Assembly: GCA_017561265.1 (NCBI GenBank)
Contig: JAFZDJ010000022.1
Location: 1 to 64,000, forward strand
From: Bacteroidales bacterium
GTDB lineage: Bacteria > Bacteroidota > Bacteroidia > Bacteroidales > UBA932
DNA length: 64,000 nt
Direction: 5' to 3'
Under the pieces are notes generated by a model. The model had not been told where the DNA came from. It ran no database searches and saw only the letters and a list, made by a program, of their open reading frames with translations. A program made the translations under genes and the position numbers. Positions within the stretch are counted from its first letter, which is position 1; each line of letters starts with the position of its first letter. Below, piece by piece: positions 33,642 through 41,400 of this stretch.

Positions 33642-35984
33642 TTACTTCCTTACGTAAGTAATCTTTGTGAATGTGACATTGTCACCCTGAAGGATGATGG
33701 CGTAGCCCCATCCCTGAGAAGTGGTCATTGCAGCATACATTTCTTCATTTACATCAAACTCGATATATCCTAATGATGCATCTGAATTCCATACGCTGAA
33801 GTTATGTCCGAACTTTCCGCTCTGATTTCCGTCAGCATCTGTACCAAACCATAACGGCTGTGTCCAGTGTCCTTCAAAGATCTGGAATGCCCAGTTGTCA
33901 GGATTGCTTACGTTGAAATATATTCTGACTGCGCTCTCGGCAGGAAGACCTGCTGCAACCCAGTCCATTTCATTTCCGATTTCGCAGTTCGAATATCCTG
34001 TAGATGTAACCTCGCCTTCCCATACTGTAACTTCGTCAGACTCTTCCGGAATATCTGTAACAAGAACGATCTTTGTAACGGTAATCTTATCACCGAACAC
34101 GACAAGACCCTGTCCGTTGACGAGAGCATCGATATCCTCTTCTGTGATAGTCATCGAGTATGAAGTTGTTGAAGAGTTCACGCTGACAAGATCCCACTCT
34201 TCATTATAACCAGGACGAGCTATGAAGCCAGGGATCGAAGACCATCCGTCACCCTTCGCAATGCGGAGGCTTGCGCCATCCTCTGCTGTCAGATAAACCT
34301 TCAGGATAGTACCTGGAGCTACTGTCGACCAGTCATATCCGCCATAAGCAAGTGCCTGTACAGCATTACTATTACTCCATGTGATATAATTCTCGCCTTC
34401 CCAGAGGACGATCTCGCCGCCTTCCTCATCTCCTGAGTCATCAGGACCTGCGATAGCCTCGATTCTTGTCATTGTGTAGTTGTCACCCTGGATGATGAGA
34501 CCGTCGTTTGCAACGAGTTCGTCGATAATGTCCTGAGTAAGAGTCATCGAGTATTCGCTTAACTTGCCGATGTACTGAGGCACACCTGAGAGGAAGACAG
34601 CCCAGTCTGCACCCAGACGGAGGCTGAACACCCAGTTGTCTGCAGTCGGATCGGTAGGGCCGCCGTAGAACTTGATGATATCGCCTGGCTTGTGCTGCGA
34701 CCAGTCATAACCTCCGTAAGCAAGATCCTGGATTCCGCCAGACCATGCACCTGTATCGAATTTTCCTTCCCAGATCACTGTAACGCCTTCTTCAGGCTCA
34801 ACAGGCACATCCGGTTCCTCAACTACAGCAGGAATGATCTCGATGTTCGTGAAGCAGTAGTCGACACCTGTGATTCCGAGACCTTCGTTAAGGCAGATCT
34901 CATCAAGGACTTCCTGTGTAAGCTCTATTGACACTGTCTCAGCCTTCTCATATTTCTCCGGAAGCGCTTCAAGAGCTTTGCCTGAAGAAATTCCTACAAG
35001 GCTCATAGACCAGGTCTCCGGACGGTATTCGCTTGTATATCCATAGATTCTGAGAGTATCTCCCGGAGTTACAGAATACCAGTCGAACTTATCGCCTGCA
35101 AGATCCTTGCACACCATCTGTCCTTCATCTCCTGTCACGAACTTACCTTTCCAGATAGAGTTCTCCGAACCTTCTGAAGGATCGTACCATGTAAGATTGT
35201 CCAGGGTTCCGATAGGATTGATGTGACCGGCCTTGAGGGTGATCGGATAGTCAACATAAACTGTTGAAACATATCCGTCGGAAGCGACGAAGTCGAATGT
35301 AAGTCCCTGAGTATACTCGCCCGGAAGCATTGCGATGTAATATTCGCCCTCCGCAAGCTCACTGTCGAAGTTTACGGCAACATATGATTTTGCATCAAGA
35401 GCCTCGGCAACAGGAACATCAGCATCCACATCAATCATGATGTTTCCAGAGATCTTCTCGCCTGCGTTTGTAGAAACAATCACAGAGCTGATTGATCCTT
35501 CCGGAAGGTTGCTTGTGAACTTGACATGTCCGAGGACATTCTTGAAACCGAAGGTCATGTCCTGGCTTGTAGTCTTTGCCGCTGTGATGTTATATCCGTT
35601 TCCGAAGGTTCCTTCCGCTGCCTGCTGGATGACAGGAATCTTTGTCCTTGCAGAATTATCTTCCCATGACTCCACATATGGATATACGGCATAGTATACA
35701 TCCGCCTGCTCCACATCTCCGGTAAATGCTGTTCTTGCAGCTGTCTCCTCTCCTTCGAGAGCGTTAGTGAAGGCCTCATAGGCACCCTTTACATAGATCT
35801 TGTCACCTGCACACCAGTATACCTTTGTACCATCCACGAGGGTTGTCTTGGTCTGGCTTGAAGCATCTGCTTCGAAAGTGACGGTCTTGAGATTCTGGAA
35901 GCCTGAATTTTCAGGCGCGATTTCCTTTGCACATGCTGACAGAACTACTGCCGCAACGGCACATAAGATAAGATTTCTTTTCAT
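33642..35984 (-). CDS. Fimbrillin-like surface glycan-binding lipoprotein with four tandem modules
   Basis: This 780-residue lipoprotein (lipobox LSAC, Cys18) has two parts. Residues 30-270 resemble a fimbrillin-like fold (TKTTLVDGTKVYWCAGDKIYV, DVYYAVYPY, LPGEYTQGLTFDFVA). After that come four tandem beta-sandwich units, each opening with [IVL]W-[EK]-G, near residues 280, 408, 530 and 655. Two contain AYGGYDWS and several end in a strand pattern like VTFTKI. It has no catalytic motif. It probably binds mannan chains at the surface for the GH26/GH5 enzymes. The 46-residue peptide gene lies 12 bases upstream. Confidence 0.75.
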   Translation of the reverse strand: MKRNLILCAVAAVVLSACAKEIAPENSGFQNLKTVTFEADASSQTKTTLVDGTKVYWCAGDKIYVKGAYEAFTNALEGEETAARTAFTGDVEQADVYYAVYPYVESWEDNSARTKIPVIQQAAEGTFGNGYNITAAKTTSQDMTFGFKNVLGHVKFTSNLPEGSISSVIVSTNAGEKISGNIMIDVDADVPVAEALDAKSYVAVNFDSELAEGEYYIAMLPGEYTQGLTFDFVASDGYVSTVYVDYPITLKAGHINPIGTLDNLTWYDPSEGSENSIWKGKFVTGDEGQMVCKDLAGDKFDWYSVTPGDTLRIYGYTSEYRPETWSMSLVGISSGKALEALPEKYEKAETVSIELTQEVLDEICLNEGLGITGVDYCFTNIEIIPAVVEEPDVPVEPEEGVTVIWEGKFDTGAWSGGIQDLAYGGYDWSQHKPGDIIKFYGGPTDPTADNWVFSLRLGADWAVFLSGVPQYIGKLSEYSMTLTQDIIDELVANDGLIIQGDNYTMTRIEAIAGPDDSGDEEGGEIVLWEGENYITWSNSNAVQALAYGGYDWSTVAPGTILKVYLTAEDGASLRIAKGDGWSSIPGFIARPGYNEEWDLVSVNSSTTSYSMTITEEDIDALVNGQGLVVFGDKITVTKIVLVTDIPEESDEVTVWEGEVTSTGYSNCEIGNEMDWVAAGLPAESAVRIYFNVSNPDNWAFQIFEGHWTQPLWFGTDADGNQSGKFGHNFSVWNSDASLGYIEFDVNEEMYAAMTTSQGWGYAIILQGDNVTFTKITYVRK

Positions 35985-35996
35985 AGTTCCTGCGTT

Positions 35997-36137
35997 TTAC
36001 ATAAGGTCACCCCATTCATCATCGATTACAAAGTCTTCCGAAGAAGAACACAATACTCCCTCATGATCAAGGTCTATGCACATGATCCGAGGTGTTTCAT
36101 AGCCTTTTGCAGGCCAATCTGATTTGGTCGTTTTCAT
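35997..36137 (-). CDS. Small 46-residue peptide
   Basis: From ATG 36137 the reading frame encodes MKTTKSDWPAKGYETPRIMC followed by IDLDHEGVLCSSSEDFVIDDEWGDLM. It lies 24 bases after the BACON-GH5 gene and 12 before the surface-protein gene, inside the operon. Peptides of this design (a YxxP segment, then an acidic stretch with EGVLC and a final Asp/Trp tail) recur near fimbrillin-like genes in Bacteroidales. No signal peptide or known domain is seen. Function unknown; it could be a chaperone, a leader or a modified peptide. Confidence 0.7.
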   Translation of the reverse strand: MKTTKSDWPAKGYETPRIMCIDLDHEGVLCSSSEDFVIDDEWGDLM

Positions 36138-36161
36138 GTTTATGAGTTTATGTGGTTGTTA

Positions 36162-37658
36162 TTACTTTGGTGCTCCGTTATAAATCTGTTCGAGGGTAAG
36201 ATCGTTGCCGTACGAATCCATCATGGCCTTGACAGCCGCTTCAGCTTCTTCAGAACAATATTCTCCTGTTCCGTGATCGATGAATGCATGCCTTTCCTCT
36301 CCATGACCCTTGGCTCCGTTGTCCCATAGGATACATGGAACGCCATAGGTCCTGGCAAGCTTCACATAATATTTCAGGTAATATTGCTGGAATGCCTGTT
36401 CGCGCTCGGTAGCACGGTTTACGCATCCGAATTCGCCCAGATATACAGGTATTCCCTTTGACATGAAATGGTCATGAATCTTCAAGAACAAAGCCTTGAG
36501 CTCATTTTCATTGTTGCCCGGTGCCTTCTTGGATGCGTCCGCGGTATGTCCCCATTCAGAATACTTTGCAGTAAGGGTGTATTCCGACGGATCATAGCTG
36601 TGGACTGAAATCATCAGACGGTCTTCCGCAGAATCTTGCGGCATGACGAATGATTCGATCGCGATGTCCGTATTGGTACAATAGGCCGGAATGCCGAGAA
36701 TACGGTCGGCGTTGTTGCCTCCTGTAGCCCTGACGGCATCGACAAATGCCTGATTCCATTCGTTCATGCATCTGTACTGCTTTCCTCCGTCTTTCCTGTT
36801 GCTTCCCCAGCCCCAGCCGCCGTCGTGAATCTCGTTGAAGGCCTCGAAGACAAGAAAATGCCCCTTGTCCTTGAATTTCAAGGCAATCTGCGTCCACATG
36901 GCAGTCACCTGTTCGAGAACTCTCTGATGGACAGCCTCGTCCTTTGACGCACCAAGGATGTCGAGCCAGTGCTTGCTGTCCGCTCCGTCATGATGCATGT
37001 TGATTATCACCATGAGTCCGGCGTTCTCAGCATATGTGACGACTTCGGCAATACGGTTCAGCCAGGCTTCGCTTATCTTGTAATTCGGTGCTCCGCCAAA
37101 CTTTCCGAGCCAGGTCACAGGGATGCGCACTGTCTTGAATCCGGCTTCCTTTATCTTGAAGAACGTGTCCTGGGTGGCCTCCGGATTACCCCAGGCAGTC
37201 TCGCCTGCAACACCGTTGTTGTAAGCATCGAAATGGTTTCCAAGATTCCATCCGAGACCGAATACAGCAGCCAGATTTCCGGCAAGTTTTCCTTCTGGAA
37301 GTATGATCTCTTCGTTATTGAACTCGATTCCTGCCTGATAGACATCAACATCCTGTCTTTCCGCTCCAGCCATCAGGGTAATCGTAGTCTGACGGGCTGA
37401 TGCTGAAGTGTTCTTCCCTACGGTTACGGTAACGAGCGTCTGGTCATCTTCTCTGCCTGCGCCTTTCGTCACCTTGATCCAGTTCGATCCGGGAACCACC
37501 TGCAGACCATCAGATGAAGTGACAGTAAAGCTGCGCACACCGCCTTCGACCGTGAATTCCAAAGAAGTCTTGTCCACGGAAAGGTTGACATAGGAGGTGT
37601 CCGGACCGCACCCGGCTGTAAGGAATATGAATGCAAAGATGCTGAATATCAGTCTCAT
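36162..37658 (-). CDS. BACON-GH5 endoglucanase/mannanase lipoprotein
   Basis: This 498-residue lipoprotein (lipobox LTAGC, Cys17) has an N-terminal BACON domain at about 25-110 (LSVDKTSLEFTVEGGVRSFTVTS ... ARQTTITLMAG). A GH5 barrel follows: GLGWNLGNHFDA, VRIPVTWLG, VIINMHHDG, FLVFEAFNEIHDG (acid/base Glu) and VYLGEFGC (nucleophile Glu). The arrangement matches surface GH5_4 enzymes active on xyloglucan or glucomannan. It follows the three-module surface protein across a gap containing a perfect palindrome. It probably starts degradation at the cell surface. Confidence 0.93.
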   Translation of the reverse strand: MRLIFSIFAFIFLTAGCGPDTSYVNLSVDKTSLEFTVEGGVRSFTVTSSDGLQVVPGSNWIKVTKGAGREDDQTLVTVTVGKNTSASARQTTITLMAGAERQDVDVYQAGIEFNNEEIILPEGKLAGNLAAVFGLGWNLGNHFDAYNNGVAGETAWGNPEATQDTFFKIKEAGFKTVRIPVTWLGKFGGAPNYKISEAWLNRIAEVVTYAENAGLMVIINMHHDGADSKHWLDILGASKDEAVHQRVLEQVTAMWTQIALKFKDKGHFLVFEAFNEIHDGGWGWGSNRKDGGKQYRCMNEWNQAFVDAVRATGGNNADRILGIPAYCTNTDIAIESFVMPQDSAEDRLMISVHSYDPSEYTLTAKYSEWGHTADASKKAPGNNENELKALFLKIHDHFMSKGIPVYLGEFGCVNRATEREQAFQQYYLKYYVKLARTYGVPCILWDNGAKGHGEERHAFIDHGTGEYCSEEAEAAVKAMMDSYGNDLTLEQIYNGAPK

Positions 37659-37689
37659 GAGTTTTCGTTTAGAACAGATTTTATAAAGA

Positions 37690-37725
37690 GTTTAAGCAAG
37701 GCCGGTCGACCGGCCTTGCTTAAAC
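37690..37725 (-). promoter_or_regulatory. Perfect 36-base palindrome in operon gap
   Basis: The sequence starting GTTTAAGCAAGGCCGGTC reads the same on both strands across all 36 bases. As RNA it makes an extremely stable hairpin; downstream on the minus strand is a weak TCTTTATAAAAT. It sits exactly between the SusCD/surface-protein part and the glycosidase part of the locus. It could be an attenuator or a 3' stabilising hairpin. Confidence 0.7.
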
Positions 37726-37730
37726 TGTCA

Positions 37731-39689
37731 TCAGTAAGATATCTTCATGATAGCGAAACCATCGCCGCTGAACAACAGATGTTGTGCATCAAGGACAGCC
37801 AGAAGGTCTGCATTACCTGAAATATCGATTGTAACCGTGAATGTTCCGTCACCATTATCCGTCACATTCTCAGACTGCGGTGTGATGTCGCTTGCACCTG
37901 ACGAATCGTTGCCTACCGACCACCATCCGTCCATGACGCGGATCTGCCACCAGTCTCCGCCCGGCTGGATAAGGAGCTTGAAAGGACCTGACTTGAGTCT
38001 GTCCCATACATCCTGAGGGAATGTAGCTGCGCACTCGCCAAGACCGTCGTTGCCATCGAGGGCGAAGCGATAGAAACCTGCCCAGCTGCATACGCCGAAC
38101 GATCCGTCGTTCTCCCATACTACAGTCTCTGAAGGCTGGTCACCTCCGCCGCCGACCCAGATTTCCTCTTCCCAGAACATCTCGAGGACGATGAAGCCGT
38201 CACCCGCAAAGAGGAGATGCTGAGCATCGATCACGCCTGCGAGCGGAGTATCAGGATCAGGATATGTCTGAAGATCGATTGTAAATGTGAATGTACCGTC
38301 ACCATTGTCGATCAGCTTGTCCGGAGTATTAGGCGAGATATCATTAGCCTCGTTATTTCCGACCGCCCACCATCCGTCAAGCGTACGTACCTGCCACCAG
38401 TCTGCTGCAGGCTGGATCTGTACATTGAATGGAGTGGTCTTCATCTTCTCCCATGTCTCGGCAGGAATTGCATAGATCTCCTCACCTGTAGAATTGAAGT
38501 CAGGAGCGAAGCGGTAAGGGCTGCCGGACCAGCTTGCAGCACCGACAGAACCGTCATTCTTCCAGATCGAAGTTCTGACAACTTCCATAGATCCGCCGCC
38601 TTCTACCCATACTTCTTCAGTATAGTAAAGCTTGAGAGGAGTATATCCGCTACCTGTGAAGAGGAGATGCTGTGTATCGATGAGATCATAGATACCGCTC
38701 TTGAGAGGCTCCTCAGAAATAGTATATGAGAGAGAGAATGTACCGTCACCATTGTCAACGATGCGCTCGTCACCGCCGTGGATGTCATAAGCACCGTCGC
38801 TGTCGAATGACCACCATCCAGTAGTTGCACGAATCTGATATGCATCAGCAGCAGGAGCAAACTTGAGTATGAATGTACCGTTCTTGATGATATCCCAAGT
38901 CTCAGCAGGGAATGTAGTGATACATTCGTTATTGCCATCAGTACCTTCGAGACCGAAACGATACTGACCGCTCCAGCTTACAGAACCCACACCTGCTGGA
39001 TCAGGATTCTCCCAGATGACATTCTCCACTGTCTCCCAGTATCCTGCATCCGCTACAGGCTTGTAGGTAAGCTCAGGCATATTGAAGGTATTGCCGTCAA
39101 TAGTATAGATCTTTCCAGCAAATGTGCCTTCGAACACCTTCTTAGGGACTGTGAAGATGATTGTGGCTGTAGCCTTCTTATTGAAAAGCTCGTCTTCAAT
39201 GAATGCCGGATTGCCGTCTGCATCAAGCAATTCGATCTTGTTGATGAACTCAAGGTCGGTACCATAGATGGTAATCTGGCTTCCTCCGTCAATTTCGTCA
39301 CCTTCATTGACTGAAAAACCTGAAATGGCTGTCTTTCCGACAGTCAGAGGCTGAGGAGATTCCGCTTCCTCACCTTCTGATGTACGTACGAGGATCTTTC
39401 CACCTTCAGCTGCAATGCCTGCCGGTGCATTGACCCTGATCATGTCATTGCTGACAATCTCGAAATTCTTGACCGATATACCTTCAGGGAAAACGATTTC
39501 CGCAACATCAGAGAAACCGCTGCCGTTGATGGTCATAGGCTGTCCTGCAACCACCTTGGTCGGGAAGAACACCTTTACATGCAATCCGACATCAGCAGAT
39601 TCAAATTGCTCGTCAAGGGAACAACCGGTCAATGCGGCAGCGAAGACTACAGTCAGAATTGTTCCGAAAAATTTAAATATATTCTTCAT
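37731..39689 (-). CDS. IPT/TIG surface glycan-binding protein with three tandem modules
   Basis: This 652-residue lipoprotein (lipobox ALTGC, Cys23) begins with two IPT/TIG-like domains (PTKVVAGQPMTINGSGFSDV; NEGDEIDGGSQITIYGTDLEF). Three tandem units of about 140 residues follow, near 220, 365 and 515. Each starts [IV]W[EK]N, carries FxxxFPxxxW-like and WWQ[IV]R..DGWW aromatic motifs, DNGDGTF, and ends DAQHLLF.GDGF. It is the SusE/SGBP-position gene after SusD 2. The repeated tryptophans are candidate sugar-stacking residues. It probably captures mannan at the surface. Confidence 0.85.
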   Translation of the reverse strand: MKNIFKFFGTILTVVFAAALTGCSLDEQFESADVGLHVKVFFPTKVVAGQPMTINGSGFSDVAEIVFPEGISVKNFEIVSNDMIRVNAPAGIAAEGGKILVRTSEGEEAESPQPLTVGKTAISGFSVNEGDEIDGGSQITIYGTDLEFINKIELLDADGNPAFIEDELFNKKATATIIFTVPKKVFEGTFAGKIYTIDGNTFNMPELTYKPVADAGYWETVENVIWENPDPAGVGSVSWSGQYRFGLEGTDGNNECITTFPAETWDIIKNGTFILKFAPAADAYQIRATTGWWSFDSDGAYDIHGGDERIVDNGDGTFSLSYTISEEPLKSGIYDLIDTQHLLFTGSGYTPLKLYYTEEVWVEGGGSMEVVRTSIWKNDGSVGAASWSGSPYRFAPDFNSTGEEIYAIPAETWEKMKTTPFNVQIQPAADWWQVRTLDGWWAVGNNEANDISPNTPDKLIDNGDGTFTFTIDLQTYPDPDTPLAGVIDAQHLLFAGDGFIVLEMFWEEEIWVGGGGDQPSETVVWENDGSFGVCSWAGFYRFALDGNDGLGECAATFPQDVWDRLKSGPFKLLIQPGGDWWQIRVMDGWWSVGNDSSGASDITPQSENVTDNGDGTFTVTIDISGNADLLAVLDAQHLLFSGDGFAIMKISY

Positions 39690-39710
39690 AATTGAACTCC
39701 TTATTAATTA

Positions 39711-41387
39711 CTACCATCCTGGATTCTGTCCAAGGGCAGGGTTCTTCTTTATTTCAGTCTGAGGGATAGGATAGAAATAGTATTTATCATCCCACTGACG
39801 GTTTACTGTAGTTCTGGTGAGCTGGAGATTGCTGCTGATATTCGCAACTTCGACTGCATTGAAATACTGGTCTGCCTTCTTCCAGCGGCGCACATCCCAG
39901 AAGCGGTGGTTCTCGAAAGCAAGCTCCACAAGACGCTCGCGCTCATAACGCTCTACCCAAGCCTCTCCATCCTCTGTGAATGCCGGCATCATGATATCAG
40001 CACGGTTACGGAGGACATTGATGGCCTCGTTTGCAGAAAGACCGTAAGTCTTGTCGTTCGCGCTGCCTGTAGCATTGTAGACAGCCTCTGCATAATCAAG
40101 ATAGAGCTCACCCAGACGGAAGACAATCCATGTATGACGACGTGTGACCTGATTGTCTGCAGTTGTAACTGCAGCACCGTCCACATACTTTCTGAGATAG
40201 TATCCTGTAGGGGTTGCACCATACTTAGGAGATGCGTTGAATCCGCCTGCGAATGTTTCGATGACCTTCTTCTGCGATCCGTTTGAAGGCCACTCGTCAC
40301 CGTTCTTCACAACTGTAAGAGCAAAGCGTGGATCCAGACCCTCATAAGGATTGACAGAGTTAAGATCGATTGCACCTGGATAACGGTCTCCGAAAGTCTG
40401 GCCGTTGTCCTGATACTCATACTGGTCTACGAGGCTCTGTGTAGGACAGTTTCCTGAAGATCCGTTCTCGACTCCGATAGGATAGTGAGCCATCTCGAAT
40501 GCATTGCTTGCACCACGTCCTATACCCCAGATAAGCTCCTGATTGAAGAAAGCATTGTCGCCCCAAAGATCAGCATACTTGCTGAGCTTGATTCCCCAGG
40601 AAGCTGCATTATCGATGATATAGCCGCAAGCCTTTGCTGCCTCATCCCACTTTGCCTTGTCACCTGTAGGATTGTGAAGAGGAGAAGCGGCATAAAGAAG
40701 GGTACGTGCCTTGAGTGCATATGCAGCGACACGATTTGCGCGTCCGAACTCAGCACCTACTTCCGTTGCATATGAAATAGGAAGATGTGGAGCGATCTCA
40801 TCGATTTCATCCACGATGAACTTCACGATATCAGCTGCAGGCGTACGTGTAACGTTGTTAGCCTGAACGTTTGTAAGAGTTGTTGTAACAAGAGGTACGT
40901 CTCCGTAAGTCTTGAACAGCTCGAAATAGAAGTAAGCCCTGAGGAAACGAAGCTCATATGGGAAGAGCTCCATCTGCTGGATCCAGTTCTGATACTCTGA
41001 ATTGTGCTCCCACTCGGAAAGATCAGCCTGGTGGATCTTCTCAAGGTACATGTGGATCTCCGAAATTGCCGTATAAGCCTTGTCCCATGTTGCAGAGAAC
41101 GGATTGGCCGGACTCCATCCACCGTTGACATAGCTGTTTACCGCACCTGTCTCCAACGCATACATAGCCTCATCGGTAGCACCGGCAAGGAATGATGTGC
41201 TGTTGGCTTCAAACTCATTATTATACACCTGGGCGTAAACGTCGAATACCATGTTCTTGATACCCTCTCCATAGTATTCATATGTCCATTCCTCATCACG
41301 TGTGTTTTCCTCGGTGTAGTTGAGATCCGCACACGCTGCCGTCATGACACAGGCGAGAACAAATAAACAAATTTTATCTAGTTTCAT
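39711..41387 (-). CDS. SusD-like nutrient-uptake lipoprotein (pair 2)
   Basis: This 558-residue RagB/SusD protein has a lipobox (MTAAC, Cys19) and an alpha-helical TPR-like scaffold. Typical features are ELRFLRAYFYFELFKTYGDVPLV, RANRVAAYALKARTLLYAASPLHN and RELVELAFENHRFWDVRRWKKADQ-like text near the end. It forms the lid over its SusC partner and binds glycan. It lies 13 bases downstream of SusC 2 and 21 before the three-module surface protein. Confidence 0.95.
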   Translation of the reverse strand: MKLDKICLFVLACVMTAACADLNYTEENTRDEEWTYEYYGEGIKNMVFDVYAQVYNNEFEANSTSFLAGATDEAMYALETGAVNSYVNGGWSPANPFSATWDKAYTAISEIHMYLEKIHQADLSEWEHNSEYQNWIQQMELFPYELRFLRAYFYFELFKTYGDVPLVTTTLTNVQANNVTRTPAADIVKFIVDEIDEIAPHLPISYATEVGAEFGRANRVAAYALKARTLLYAASPLHNPTGDKAKWDEAAKACGYIIDNAASWGIKLSKYADLWGDNAFFNQELIWGIGRGASNAFEMAHYPIGVENGSSGNCPTQSLVDQYEYQDNGQTFGDRYPGAIDLNSVNPYEGLDPRFALTVVKNGDEWPSNGSQKKVIETFAGGFNASPKYGATPTGYYLRKYVDGAAVTTADNQVTRRHTWIVFRLGELYLDYAEAVYNATGSANDKTYGLSANEAINVLRNRADIMMPAFTEDGEAWVERYERERLVELAFENHRFWDVRRWKKADQYFNAVEVANISSNLQLTRTTVNRQWDDKYYFYPIPQTEIKKNPALGQNPGW

Positions 41388-41400
41388 AAGTCGATCTTTA

